Source: Lottiidibacillus patelloidae (GTDB lineage: Bacteria > Bacillota > Bacilli > Bacillales > SA5d-4). From it: a DNA stretch of 64,000 nt. The DNA is taken from contig NZ_NPIA01000003.1 in NCBI RefSeq assembly GCF_002262935.1, positions 124,001-188,000 on the forward strand, in the 5' to 3' direction. How positions within the stretch are numbered: the first letter of the stretch is position 1; each line of letters starts with the position of its first letter. A program made the translations under genes and the position numbers. The notes under the pieces are model-generated. The model was not told where the DNA came from. It ran no database searches and was given only the letters and a program-made list of their open reading frames with translations. Positions 7,163-16,486 of this stretch are shown here, piece after piece.

Positions 7163-8692
7163 ATGTCTTTAGAAAAAGAACTTCTAGAAAGAGTCGGAAA
7201 AATAAAAAAAGGTGGTGCAGAGAAGTACCACGAAAGTAATGCTGCGAAGGGGAAGATGTTTGTCCGTGAACGCCTTGAACTATTATTTGATGAAGGTGTT
7301 AAGTTAGAGGACGCCTTATTCGCAAATGAAGCAGCTGGTGATTTACCAGCAGATGGTGTTGTTACTTGCATGGGGAAAATTAATGGACAGACAGTTTGTG
7401 TTATGGCAAATGATTCGACTGTAAAAGCTGGTTCATGGGGTGCTAGAACAGTAGAAAAGATTATTAGAATCCAAGAAACAGCTGAGAAACTAAACGTTCC
7501 TATGCTCTATTTAGTAGACTCTGCAGGTGCACGTATTACGGACCAAATTGAAATGTTCCCTGGGCGTAGAGGGGCTGGCCGTATTTTTTATAACCAAGTA
7601 AAGATGTCTGGTCGTGTGCCACAAGTTTGTATATTATTTGGACCGTCAGCAGCAGGAGGAGCTTATATTCCTGCATTTTGTGACATAGTTATTATGGTCG
7701 ACAAAAATTCATCTATGTATCTAGGATCACCTCGTATGGCCGAAATGGTTATTGGTGAAAAGGTAACCTTAGAAGAAATGGGCGGAGCTCGAATGCACTG
7801 TTCGGTATCTGGTTGCGGAGATATTCTTGCTAAAAATGAGCAAGATGCGATTGAAAAAGCACGAGACTATTTGAGTTATTTCCCAGCATCATTTGCAGAA
7901 AAAGCTCCAGTGAAAGAAGCACTAAGTCCGCAAAGTTTTGATAAGACATTAGAAGAAATCATTCCTAAAAATCAAAATGCACCATTTAATATGGTTGATT
8001 TAATTAAGCATATTGTAGATGAAGGAAGCTTCTTTGAAATTAAAAAATTGTTTGCGAAAGAGATGCTGACAGGTCTTGCTCGTATGAATGGTAAACCTGT
8101 AGGAATTGTTGCAAACCAACCGAAAGCAAAAGGTGGAGTATTATTCCATGATTCTGCCGATAAAGCTGCTCGGTTCATTACGCTTTGTGATGCGTTCAAT
8201 ATTCCATTATTGTTCTTAGCAGATATTCCAGGATTCATGATAGGGACAAAAGTTGAAAGAGCCGGTATTATTCGCCATGGCGCTAAATTAATTTCTGCAA
8301 TGTCTGAAGCTACTGTGCCGAAAATTTCTGTTGTTGTGAGAAAAGCTTATGGTGCGGGGCTGTATGCGATGGCTGGTCCAGCATTTGAACCAGACTGTTG
8401 TTTAGCATTACCAACAGCTTCAATTGCTGTAATGGGACCTGAAGCAGCAGTAAACGCTGTATATGCAAATAAAATTGCTGCTTTACCTGAAGAAGAAAGG
8501 CAAGCGTTTATTGATGAAAAACGTGAAGAATACCGTCAAGATATCGACATTTATCGACTTGCGTCTGAAATGATTATTGATGGAATTATTCCAGCTAATG
8601 AATTAAGAAGTGAATTAATTACTAGATTTGAAATGTATTCATCTAAAGCAATTACTTTCACATCGCGAAAACATCCTGTGTACCCTGTTTAA
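7163..8692 (+). CDS. Acyl-CoA carboxyltransferase (beta) subunit
   Basis: A 509-residue crotonase-superfamily carboxyltransferase moving CO2 from biotin to an acyl-CoA. Both halves are present: the N-terminal domain with DSAGARI (acyl-CoA oxyanion hole) and GPSAAGGAYIPAFCD, and the C-terminal domain with ADIPGFMIGTKVERAGIIRHGAKL and KAYGAGLYAM. Propionyl-CoA and methylcrotonyl-CoA carboxylases share these; substrate cannot be read directly, but the HMG-CoA lyase upstream favours methylcrotonyl-CoA. GGGGAGG precedes ATG 7163. Equivalent to YngE. Confidence 0.9.
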   Translation: MSLEKELLERVGKIKKGGAEKYHESNAAKGKMFVRERLELLFDEGVKLEDALFANEAAGDLPADGVVTCMGKINGQTVCVMANDSTVKAGSWGARTVEKIIRIQETAEKLNVPMLYLVDSAGARITDQIEMFPGRRGAGRIFYNQVKMSGRVPQVCILFGPSAAGGAYIPAFCDIVIMVDKNSSMYLGSPRMAEMVIGEKVTLEEMGGARMHCSVSGCGDILAKNEQDAIEKARDYLSYFPASFAEKAPVKEALSPQSFDKTLEEIIPKNQNAPFNMVDLIKHIVDEGSFFEIKKLFAKEMLTGLARMNGKPVGIVANQPKAKGGVLFHDSADKAARFITLCDAFNIPLLFLADIPGFMIGTKVERAGIIRHGAKLISAMSEATVPKISVVVRKAYGAGLYAMAGPAFEPDCCLALPTASIAVMGPEAAVNAVYANKIAALPEEERQAFIDEKREEYRQDIDIYRLASEMIIDGIIPANELRSELITRFEMYSSKAITFTSRKHPVYPV

Positions 8693-8716
8693 ATGAAATA
8701 AATTAGGAGTGAGCGA

Positions 8717-10660
8717 ATGAGCAATCCTGTATGGTATCCGAGTGATGAATATAAAAAAAGCACAAGATTATTTCAGTGGATGAAAAAGTTAGGATTCGAA
8801 GACTACGATACATTTTATAAGAAATCTGTCGAAGATATTGCCTGGTTTTGGGATGAAGCTGTCAAAGAATTAGAAATTGAGTGGGATGTATCTTATGAGA
8901 CCACTTTAGATTTATCCAATGGCATAAAGTGGCCGAATTGGTTTGTCGGCGGAAAAATGAACATTGTTCATAATGCCGTTGAAAAATGGTCGTTAAATAG
9001 TGATATGCGCGATGAGAAGGCGATTACTTGGGAAAGTGACAATGGTGAGAACGTGTCATACACATTTTCACAACTTTCAAATGAAATAAATAAAGTAGCT
9101 GGGGGATTAGTAAACCAGGGGTTAAAAAAAGGTGATTGTATAACCCTCTACATGCCAATGATTCCTGAGACAGCTATCCTTATGCTTGCTGCTGTGAAAA
9201 TTGGGGCTATTATCTCGCCAACATTTTCAGGATACGGAGCTGAAGCAGTTGCTACGCGTTTAAATGCCTCTGGTTCAAAAGTGTTGGTTACTGCTGATGG
9301 TTTTATGAGAAGAGGAAAAGCAGTAGCAATGAAGGAAGTCGCTGATCGCGCTTGTGAGTTAGCACCTTCCGTTGAAAAATTAATAGTCGTATCTAGGCTG
9401 AACAGAGAAATAAAAACTAATAAACGCGATGTAGCTTGGGAAGAATTGAGAACATCCAATCCTATCACCAAAACAGAAGTAATGAATAGTGATGATCCAA
9501 TGATGTTAATTTATACTTCTGGCACAACAGGAAAGCCGAAAGGGACTGTGCATACTCACGCAGGGTTCCCGATTAAGGCAGCATTTGATGCAGGTGTTGG
9601 AATGGATATTAATAAAAAAGATTCGCTTTTATGGGTGACAGATATGGGCTGGATGATGGGACCATTCCTACTCTTTGGTGCACTAGTTAATGGGGCAACT
9701 GCAGTAATGTGCGAAGGGAGCCCAGATTTCCCGAAGCCTGATCGTTTATGGCAGTTAATCGATAAGCACGATGTAACTCATCTAGGTATCTCGCCAACAT
9801 TAATTCGTTCATTAATGACAAAAGGCGACGACTGGCTTGCTACTTCAAAAAGAGAGACATTAAGAGTTATTGGCTCAACAGGTGAACCATGGAATCCAGA
9901 GCCTTGGATGTGGCTATTTGAAAAAGTTGGTCACAAAAAAATACCTATATTTAATTATTCTGGCGGAACAGAAATTGCTGGTGGAATTTTAGGCAATATT
10001 TTATTGAAGCCGATCGGTCCAGGTACATTTAATAGTCCAATTCCAGGCATGGCAGCATATGTAGTGAACGAAAAAGGTGAACAAGTGCAAAGTGAAGTTG
10101 GTGAACTAGTATTAAAAAAACCATGGGTTGGTATGACGAAAGGTTTTTGGAAAGAACCAGAGCGTTATGAAGAGACATATTGGTCTAAGTTCACGGATAC
10201 ATGGGTGCACGGAGATTGGGTTTCTGTAGATTCGGACAATTATTGGACGATAACAGGGAGATCTGATGACACATTAAACATTGCGGGGAAACGAATTGGC
10301 CCTGCAGAAATTGAGTCAGTATTAGTTGAACATGTGGCAGTTAAAGAAGCGGGAGTTATTGGAGTTCCACATGACATTAAGGGTGAAACTGCAGTTTGTT
10401 TCGTAGTATTAGTGAATGAAAAGGACAACTCGGAAAAGCTTCCAAACGAATTAATACATCATACAGCTGCTCAATTAGGAAAAGCACTGAAGCCAGAAGC
10501 AGTTTATATTATTAGTGATTTACCGAAAACGCGAAATGGAAAAGTGATGAGAAGAGCTATCAAAGCTGCTTACTTAAATAAAGATGCGGGAGATATTACT
10601 GCATTAGAAAATGGAAATGTTTTAAAGGAAATTAGGAATTGTAAAAAGGATGGAAAATAA
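8717..10660 (+). CDS. Acyl-CoA synthetase (acetyl/acetoacetyl-CoA synthetase-like)
   Basis: A 647-residue AMP-forming synthetase. It has an N-terminal cap like acetyl-CoA synthetase (WPNWFVGGKMNIVHNAV, about 74-90), the P-loop YTSGTTGKPKGT (about 266), STGEPWNPEPW, the hinge GRSDDTLNIAGKRIGPAEIE, and C-terminal PKTRNGKVMRRAIKAAY with the catalytic lysine that protein acetyltransferases often modify. The operon position suggests it activates acetoacetate released by HMG-CoA lyase, or a branched short-chain acid. It is longer than YngI. Last gene before a terminator. Confidence 0.88.
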   Translation: MSNPVWYPSDEYKKSTRLFQWMKKLGFEDYDTFYKKSVEDIAWFWDEAVKELEIEWDVSYETTLDLSNGIKWPNWFVGGKMNIVHNAVEKWSLNSDMRDEKAITWESDNGENVSYTFSQLSNEINKVAGGLVNQGLKKGDCITLYMPMIPETAILMLAAVKIGAIISPTFSGYGAEAVATRLNASGSKVLVTADGFMRRGKAVAMKEVADRACELAPSVEKLIVVSRLNREIKTNKRDVAWEELRTSNPITKTEVMNSDDPMMLIYTSGTTGKPKGTVHTHAGFPIKAAFDAGVGMDINKKDSLLWVTDMGWMMGPFLLFGALVNGATAVMCEGSPDFPKPDRLWQLIDKHDVTHLGISPTLIRSLMTKGDDWLATSKRETLRVIGSTGEPWNPEPWMWLFEKVGHKKIPIFNYSGGTEIAGGILGNILLKPIGPGTFNSPIPGMAAYVVNEKGEQVQSEVGELVLKKPWVGMTKGFWKEPERYEETYWSKFTDTWVHGDWVSVDSDNYWTITGRSDDTLNIAGKRIGPAEIESVLVEHVAVKEAGVIGVPHDIKGETAVCFVVLVNEKDNSEKLPNELIHHTAAQLGKALKPEAVYIISDLPKTRNGKVMRRAIKAAYLNKDAGDITALENGNVLKEIRNCKKDGK

Positions 10661-10690
10661 AAAACCCTCAAATGAGGGTTTTTTATTTTT
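10661..10690. terminator. Bidirectional terminator between acyl-CoA operon and fer
   Basis: AAAACCCTCA-aa-TGAGGGTTTT with T-rich flank on the plus strand and A-rich flank upstream can terminate both converging transcripts. Confidence 0.85.
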
Positions 10691-10695
10691 AAAGA

Positions 10696-10956
<261 letters not shown>

Positions 10957-11094
10957 CTACTTTAAATTATATTATCCTATTTTCATGAAGCTATCATGAT
11001 TTTACGGAAAAGGATCCATCATTTCCAAAAGGAAAAAACATCCTCTTTACTTATTGTAATAGTGAAGCTCTTACTTTTCAATAAAAAAGTGTAT

Positions 11095-11109
11095 TGAGAA
11101 TCCTTATCA
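11095..11109. promoter_or_regulatory. Fur-box-like site
   Basis: TGAGAATCCTTATCA matches the Fur 7-1-7 consensus TGATAAT-n-ATTATCA at 12 of 14 defined positions. It lies in the divergent fer/ypbB region, 150 bases from fer and 68 upstream of the ypbB -35. The same bases also form part of a small hairpin (CCTTAT-cat-ATAAGG, 11102-11116), so the match could be incidental. The rest of the 308-bp gap (10945-11252) holds only the promoter signals noted. Confidence 0.35.
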
Positions 11110-11176
11110 TATAAGGCTTTGCAGTTTTTAATGTGGCCTATTTTTTATTTGCATAAACACATCTTGCAGTAAATTT

Positions 11177-11206
11177 TTGATACAATGTATTTATTAATAA
11201 TATAAA
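11177..11206 (+). promoter_or_regulatory. Probable SigA promoter of ypbB operon
   Basis: TTGATA (11177-11182), 18-base spacer, TATAAA (11201-11206), 46 bases before the ypbB ATG. Confidence 0.5.
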
Positions 11207-11252
11207 ATATTCATTCTATTGATTGCAATGACATGAAAATGTGGTGATAACA

Positions 11253-12302
11253 ATGGATTACCGTTCATCAATCATTCTTAATACGTTGTCAAAATTTAAT
11301 GGTGAAAGAACTGTTCATGGTGTTTATCATTTACTAAAAGGGAAAAAAACATCACAAACAATTCAAGATGCTAAACTCTTTCATGCAGACCATCTTTTTG
11401 CCACTATGAGAGACTTAACTAGAATACAGTATGATAATTGCATAAAAAAACTTGTGCAAAACACATACGTAACTATTTCACAGGATAATTTATACAAACT
11501 TACGGAAAAAGGTGAACAGTTTTCGAGAAATTTTCGAAATGAAGACCGGATCCCGAAACATATCCAAGGCTTATTTTATAGTTCCACTGCGAAGTATTTT
11601 TGGGAACGTTTTTCTCTATATGTACAAGTCTTGTCCAATGTAGTTGCAGGTAATAATAAATTCACACCGATCATTATTAATGAGAAGGCTGCTTGGTGGG
11701 TCAAAAAACATTTTCCATCTAACTACAATAGAGCTAAAGTTTCTGATCAGCTTTTCAATGAATGTTTGTCACTATTACAACAATTAAGTGATATAGAAGC
11801 TACTATTTTTACAATGAAGCTAAGCGGCTCAAATAGAATAGGTTATACACTAGCGCAAATTTCCAATGATTTAAACATGGACAAGCAAGAAGTCAATTTT
11901 TATTTTCAAAGTTCATGCCACTTTATTGTAGCTCAAGTAATGAAAAGTAGAAGCGATTATCCGCTTCTTAGCTCGTTTGTTGATGAAGAGAAGAATAACA
12001 TTATGCTGACGAAAACTGCTCAAGATACAAAAAAACTTCTCCTTACTGGGAAAAGTATCGAAGAAGTGATGAACATCCGTCAGTTAAAAAGAAGTACAAT
12101 TGAAGATCATGTTGTAGAAATTGCTAGTAGCGACCAACACTTTTCAATAGACACATACGTTTCTATAGTAGAACAACAACTAATTAGGAAAACAATTGAG
12201 CATACAGGGTCAAAAAAATTAAAAGAAATCAAAAGTAACCTATGTAATGACAATATTCCTTATTTTAAAATCCGTTTAGTTCTTGCAAAGGGAGGTTTGT
12301 AG
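11253..12302 (+). CDS. ypbB: YpbB family helix-turn-helix protein
   Basis: A 349-residue soluble protein at the ypbB position, always beside recQ/recS in bacilli. No enzyme motif is visible. The C-terminal third (about 255-345) reads as a helix-turn-helix type domain (KLLLTGKSIEEVMNIRQLKRSTIEDHVVEIA), of the kind also fused to RecQ helicases in some bacteria. That domain, the 1-base gap to recQ and shared promoter suggest a DNA-linked partner of RecQ, but the biochemical role is not known. ATG 11253 follows GGTGATAACA. Confidence 0.8.
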   Translation: MDYRSSIILNTLSKFNGERTVHGVYHLLKGKKTSQTIQDAKLFHADHLFATMRDLTRIQYDNCIKKLVQNTYVTISQDNLYKLTEKGEQFSRNFRNEDRIPKHIQGLFYSSTAKYFWERFSLYVQVLSNVVAGNNKFTPIIINEKAAWWVKKHFPSNYNRAKVSDQLFNECLSLLQQLSDIEATIFTMKLSGSNRIGYTLAQISNDLNMDKQEVNFYFQSSCHFIVAQVMKSRSDYPLLSSFVDEEKNNIMLTKTAQDTKKLLLTGKSIEEVMNIRQLKRSTIEDHVVEIASSDQHFSIDTYVSIVEQQLIRKTIEHTGSKKLKEIKSNLCNDNIPYFKIRLVLAKGGL

Positions 12303-12303
12303 A

Positions 12304-13830
12304 GTGAATTTAGAAAAATTGCTTAAAGAAAAATTTGGCTATGCAACCTTCCGAACAGGACAGAAGGAAATTATTACGGACCTTTTAGAAGGCAAAGACG
12401 TTTTTGCGATGTTACCTACAGGAGCGGGTAAGTCTTTGACTTACTTAATGCCTGGATATGTGTTTGAAGGAATAATAGTGATTGTTTCTCCATTGCTTTC
12501 ATTAATGGAGGATCAAGTGAAGGAACTAAAGAAAAATGGTGAAAAAAGAGTAGTAGCAATCAACAGCTTTATAAATAAATATGAAAAAAGTGAACTCCTT
12601 TTAAATTTAGATAAGTTCAAATTCATTTTTTTATCTCCGGAAACATTACAAAATAAATTTATCATTAAGCAATTACAACAACAAGTGATCGCGTTGTTTG
12701 TTGTTGATGAAGCACATTGTATATCACAGTGGGGTCATGAGTTTAGAACTGATTATTTAAAATTAGGAGAAATAAAAAAGACACTAGGATCACCACCATG
12801 TTTGGCACTCACTGCTACAGCACCTAACCATGTGCAAAACGATATTATCGATCAATTACAAATACCTAAAGCAGTCAAGCATATTTACAATATTGACCGT
12901 CCAAACATCGCATTACATGTAAAAAGAGTATATGATGAAAAAGATAAAATAAATGAACTTATACGATTTGTAGAAAATCTCCAAGGACCAGGGATTATTT
13001 ATTTTTCAAGTAGAAAAATGACAGAAAAAATTGCACAAATAATTAAAGAGGAAACGAACTTAAAAGTTGCGGCATACCATGGCGGATTAGAACAAGAGGA
13101 TCGAATATTATTACAACAACAATTTGTCGAAGGTCAGCTTGATGTTATTTGTTGTACTAGTGCATTCGGCATGGGAGTAAATAAGCCAGATACTCGATTT
13201 GTTATCCATTATCACTTTCCAGGACAAATAGAATCTTATGTTCAGGAAATTGGACGGGCAGGCAGAGATGGAAAAGAAAGCGTTGCCATTTTATTGTATT
13301 TAGAGGAAGATACTCATATACCAAAGAGGTTAGTGGAACACGAGTTTCCAAGTCCTGAGATAGTAGATGAACTTTTTAACTTAGTTAGCAAATATTCACA
13401 GGAATCAAAACAGCTTCATATTGAAGATGAAAATGAATGGTGTGAAAAATTGCAAATTAGCGAAACAATGTGGCGATTTTTAAAGTTTCAACTGGAAAGA
13501 CTTTCAATCTTAAAGGGCACTTTAATCGGATCAATTCCCGAGCAAGAAATATTCACCAATTCAATAATGAAAGTTATTCATACGAGAAAACATTTTAAAT
13601 ATGAAAAACTTAATGAAATGTTATTATTTTTACAAACGGAAACGTGTTTAAGGCAATATATATTAGCGATATTTAATCAAGAAATGGAAAAAAAGCCAGA
13701 TAACTGCTGCACGAATTGTATTTTTAAAGAAGAAACATTTTTTCGAAAGCAAGGGATAGAACAAACCCACTTTCCTTTCAATTGGAAAAAAGAACTACAC
13801 ACTATCTTTAATCAAAGTGAGATAAAATGA
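12304..13830 (+). CDS. recQ: ATP-dependent DNA helicase RecQ/RecS
   Basis: A 508-residue superfamily 2 DNA helicase of the short RecS type. Motifs in order: FRTGQKEII (Q/0), MLPTGAGKSLTY (Walker A, about 40-50), VDEAHCISQWGHEFR (DEAH plus aromatic-rich loop, about 139), ALTATAP (III), YFSSRK (IV), TSAFGMGVNKPD (V), QEIGRAGRDG (VI). The C-terminus carries the remnant zinc site Cys...CCTNC (about 456-479); no HRDC domain follows. Unwinds recombination and fork intermediates. GTG 12304 follows GGGAGG; its stop overlaps the next gene's ATG. Confidence 0.93.
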   Translation: MNLEKLLKEKFGYATFRTGQKEIITDLLEGKDVFAMLPTGAGKSLTYLMPGYVFEGIIVIVSPLLSLMEDQVKELKKNGEKRVVAINSFINKYEKSELLLNLDKFKFIFLSPETLQNKFIIKQLQQQVIALFVVDEAHCISQWGHEFRTDYLKLGEIKKTLGSPPCLALTATAPNHVQNDIIDQLQIPKAVKHIYNIDRPNIALHVKRVYDEKDKINELIRFVENLQGPGIIYFSSRKMTEKIAQIIKEETNLKVAAYHGGLEQEDRILLQQQFVEGQLDVICCTSAFGMGVNKPDTRFVIHYHFPGQIESYVQEIGRAGRDGKESVAILLYLEEDTHIPKRLVEHEFPSPEIVDELFNLVSKYSQESKQLHIEDENEWCEKLQISETMWRFLKFQLERLSILKGTLIGSIPEQEIFTNSIMKVIHTRKHFKYEKLNEMLLFLQTETCLRQYILAIFNQEMEKKPDNCCTNCIFKEETFFRKQGIEQTHFPFNWKKELHTIFNQSEIK

Positions 13831-14405
13831 TGAACCAAAAAGAATTAATCAAAAGATTAAGTGATAAGGAACTTTTACTAAACGTATATGCGACTCAAGT
13901 TTTAGTATTTATTATTGGCTTTATTTTGTATTACTTCCTGTTTGATGATCTTTTCGCTATTACAGATTATCTAAATTTCAATGTGAATCAAATTCTCATT
14001 TATAGTATTCCTACAGCTGCCTTAGTAATTATTATTGATATTATAATAAGTAAGCAAGTACCAAAACAACTTATTGATGATGGCGGTATTAACCAAAGAA
14101 TATTTCAACATTTATCATTGAGTAATATCATATTACTTTCTGCAACCGTTTCAATTGTGGAAGAATTTGTATTCCGGGGAGTACTACAAGTTAAATTTGG
14201 ACTTGTGTTAGCGAGCATTATTTTTGCCCTTTTACATTTTCGTTATTTAAAAAAAGTTGTGATGTTAACTTTAGTAGTAGCTATAAGTTTTTTACTAGGG
14301 TTGCTTTTTTACTGGACTAATAACTTGCTAGTAACAATTGTGACTCACTTTTTAATAGATGTAACTCTTGGCATTTTTGTTCGTTATAAACTTATTAATT
14401 TATAA
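13827..14405 (+). CDS. ypbD: CPBP-family intramembrane metalloprotease
   Basis: A 192-residue membrane protein with about five to six hydrophobic helices. It contains the CAAX/bacteriocin-processing (Abi/CPBP) signature: VEEFVFRG (EExxxR, about residues 109-115) and FALLHF with the second metal-ligand His near 139. Such proteins are intramembrane endopeptidases of unknown substrate in bacilli. ATG 13827 overlaps the recQ stop (ATGA); a second ATG follows immediately. Same position as B. subtilis ypbD. Confidence 0.85.
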   Translation: MMNQKELIKRLSDKELLLNVYATQVLVFIIGFILYYFLFDDLFAITDYLNFNVNQILIYSIPTAALVIIIDIIISKQVPKQLIDDGGINQRIFQHLSLSNIILLSATVSIVEEFVFRGVLQVKFGLVLASIIFALLHFRYLKKVVMLTLVVAISFLLGLLFYWTNNLLVTIVTHFLIDVTLGIFVRYKLINL

Positions 14406-14421
14406 GAGGTGACCTAAACAT

Positions 14422-15018
14422 ATGAGTAGGCAAAATAGTAGATTACATAGAAGAAAAAAGAGTAGCAAAAAAGGTCTTCCATCGATTAAATCTGGTGTAA
14501 CAAAGTTTATTCTATTTGCTTCTGTTATCATTTTTATATTATCGCTTACACAAGAGCAGTGGATGGCTTCAATTAGTAAAAAGGAAAATACAAGTGAAAT
14601 AAAAAATGAACAAACTACTAATGAAAATCAAGATTCTCTAAACAATGAAAATAATACAGACGCTGAAAATAGCGAAGATCATGAAGACAAAGAAAGTGTA
14701 AACAATAATGATGCGGATGCAGAGACTGGAAATGATGAAGAAAGCTCAACATCTGATGAGGAAGATGCAACAGATTCCACAACTGAAGAAGCAGAAGATG
14801 AGCAATCTTCAACTGTTGATCAAGGCGGACAGGATAATGAAAATGATAATAATGTGAAAATCGTTATTCATACTGTAATAGATAATGAGACGCTTTATAA
14901 AATATCGATGAAGTATTATGGAAGCCGTAAAGGTGAACAGTTAATAAAAGAGTATAATAAGCTTGAAGATAATAACATTTACGTCGGCCAAGAGTTAAAA
15001 ATACCACTAGAAAATTAA
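14422..15018 (+). CDS. ypbE: LysM-domain membrane-anchored protein YpbE
   Basis: 198 residues in three parts: a basic cytoplasmic start (about 1-28), a transmembrane anchor (about 28-46, FILFASVIIFILSL), and outside the membrane a strongly acidic, low-complexity Asn/Glu/Asp/Ser/Thr linker (about 50-145) ending in a C-terminal LysM domain (about 146-196: ETLYKISMKYYGSRKG...YVGQELKIP). The LysM should bind peptidoglycan while the linker spans the wall. GAGGTGA lies upstream of the ATG. Confidence 0.85.
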   Translation: MSRQNSRLHRRKKSSKKGLPSIKSGVTKFILFASVIIFILSLTQEQWMASISKKENTSEIKNEQTTNENQDSLNNENNTDAENSEDHEDKESVNNNDADAETGNDEESSTSDEEDATDSTTEEAEDEQSSTVDQGGQDNENDNNVKIVIHTVIDNETLYKISMKYYGSRKGEQLIKEYNKLEDNNIYVGQELKIPLEN

Positions 15019-15070
15019 TGGTGTTAAAGGCTGTCCATCTTTCATATAGTTTTATGAGGTGGTTAGTCTT

Positions 15071-15523
15071 ATGGCGATAAATAATAATAAATTAGATAAT
15101 TTTCTAAATAATTTTTCTGATGACTTTTATTATTCTCTAGACCCAATTTTTGAAAATAACATTAAGAAATTAATCGATAAGAAGAAAGTCTTTAATTTCC
15201 ATGACAAAATACAGAAAATAGTAAAGTTTATTTCCTTATTTTGTTATGCTGCGGTTGCCTTTGTTTTATCTATTGATACGTTTTTAAATAAGTTACTATA
15301 CGTAGAAACGTCGATTTTATTTCTTACTATTGCAACATTAATAATCTTAGGGTTTACTTCTCATTATTTTGCAAGTATAGCTAAAAAAAAGAAAGCTGAC
15401 TTTGATAAAATAAGATTATTTGTAATTGAAGAGTCGCATTATATTATCAAGCAGCAAGATGATCGAAATTATTTAGCGCAACGTTTACAAGAAGAATGTG
15501 ATATTAATATCTATCACCCGTAA
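15071..15523 (+). CDS. ypbF: DUF2663-type membrane protein YpbF
   Basis: A 150-residue protein with two adjacent transmembrane helices (about 52-72 and 78-100) flanked by charged cytoplasmic ends; the C-terminus is a helical KKKADFDKIRLFVIEE segment. Identification as YpbF rests on topology, size and position after ypbE. ATG 15071 follows GAGGTGG; the upstream start at 15059 lies inside that site. Function unknown. A strong terminator follows. Confidence 0.65.
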   Translation: MAINNNKLDNFLNNFSDDFYYSLDPIFENNIKKLIDKKKVFNFHDKIQKIVKFISLFCYAAVAFVLSIDTFLNKLLYVETSILFLTIATLIILGFTSHYFASIAKKKKADFDKIRLFVIEESHYIIKQQDDRNYLAQRLQEECDINIYHP

Positions 15524-15554
15524 TAAGGCGCTGCGAAAGAAGTAATTCTAACAG

Positions 15555-15600
15555 AAAAGTCCGAAACTACCAGATTTTCATCTGGTGGTTTCGGACTTTT
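15555..15600. terminator. Long bidirectional terminator between ypbF and cotJC
   Basis: Two 21-base arms (15555-15575 and 15580-15600) pair completely apart from one G-T wobble, with a 4-base loop, and are flanked by A-run and T-run. It serves both converging transcripts. Confidence 0.88.
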
Positions 15601-15612
15601 ATTGCTTGTTTC

Positions 15613-16182
15613 TTAGAAAATTTTCTTTCGATCACGTTCATCCTTTAATATTTCAACGGCTTCTCTAAAACGCTGCGAGTGAATGATTTCTCGTTCTCGT
15701 AAAAATCTTAAGCTGTCATTTAAATCAGGGTCATCAGACATATTAATTACCCACTGGTATGTGGCTCTGGCTTTTTCTTCCGCAGCAATATCTTCGTATA
15801 AATCAGCAATAGGATCTCCTTTAGCTTGAATATACGTGGCAGTAAAAGGTGCTCCAGCTGCATTATGATAAAAGAGTGCATTGTCATGATTTACGTAATG
15901 AGGGTCAATTCCTGCTTCTTTTAATTGCTCCGGTTTCGCATCTTTTGTTAATTTATAAATCATTGTCGCAATCATTTCTAGATGTGCAAACTCCTCAGTA
16001 CCTATGTCAGTGAGTAAGCCAATTACTTTGTCTGGGATCGTATAACGTTGATTTAAATATCGAAGTGCTGCCGCAAGTTCACCATCAGCTCCCCCATAGA
16101 GCTCGATTAAGTATTTGGCGAGTCTAGGGTTGCATTCGCGGACTTTAACAGGATATTGTAACTTCTTTTCGTATAACCACAA
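15613..16182 (-). CDS. cotJC: Spore coat peptide assembly protein CotJC
   Basis: A 189-residue Mn-catalase-like protein of the inner coat. The four-helix ferritin-like fold is marked by GGADGELAAALRYLNQRY and GTEEFAHLEMI near residues 30-75, and EDIAAEEKARATYQW at about 137-150, which supply Glu/His metal ligands. Starting at TTG 16182 the product begins (M)WLYEKKLQYPVKV, matching the family N-terminus, and AAGGAG is about 11 bases upstream. A TTG at 16191 is only two bases from that site. Last gene of cotJABC. Confidence 0.92.
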   Translation of the reverse strand: MWLYEKKLQYPVKVRECNPRLAKYLIELYGGADGELAAALRYLNQRYTIPDKVIGLLTDIGTEEFAHLEMIATMIYKLTKDAKPEQLKEAGIDPHYVNHDNALFYHNAAGAPFTATYIQAKGDPIADLYEDIAAEEKARATYQWVINMSDDPDLNDSLRFLREREIIHSQRFREAVEILKDERDRKKIF

Positions 16183-16209
16183 GAGTATCAACGCTCCTTT
16201 ATCTAATTT

Positions 16210-16473
16210 CTACATTTGCCACGGCCAAGGACCATCATCCCAATTCCATGGATAGCCAACATAACTATTTCCATATTGTTGCAGTGGACCATAGATGCTT
16301 TCAATTTTTCGTTTCAACTGCTTCCTTGCTTTTGCGAAATTATTATATTGTATTATCGCTTGTTGATCTTCCGGGTGTGTATCAAGATACAACGTTAAGT
16401 CGACCAACACAAAATCAACTGCTTGAAGTTCTTCCATAAGTTCATAAAATTCAGGTGGCAATTGTTTACTCAA
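16210..16473 (-). CDS. cotJB: Spore coat protein CotJB
   Basis: An 87-residue small coat protein with LPPEFYELMEELQAVDFVLVDLTLYLDTHP and the Trp/Pro-rich C-terminus WNWDDGPWPWQM typical of CotJB. It needs CotJA/CotJC to enter the coat. TTG 16473 has AAAGGAG 8 bases upstream and gives the usual (M)SKQLPPE start; a longer frame to 16521 would run into cotJA. Confidence 0.9.
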   Translation of the reverse strand: MSKQLPPEFYELMEELQAVDFVLVDLTLYLDTHPEDQQAIIQYNNFAKARKQLKRKIESIYGPLQQYGNSYVGYPWNWDDGPWPWQM

Positions 16474-16486
16474 AGGATCGTCTCCT

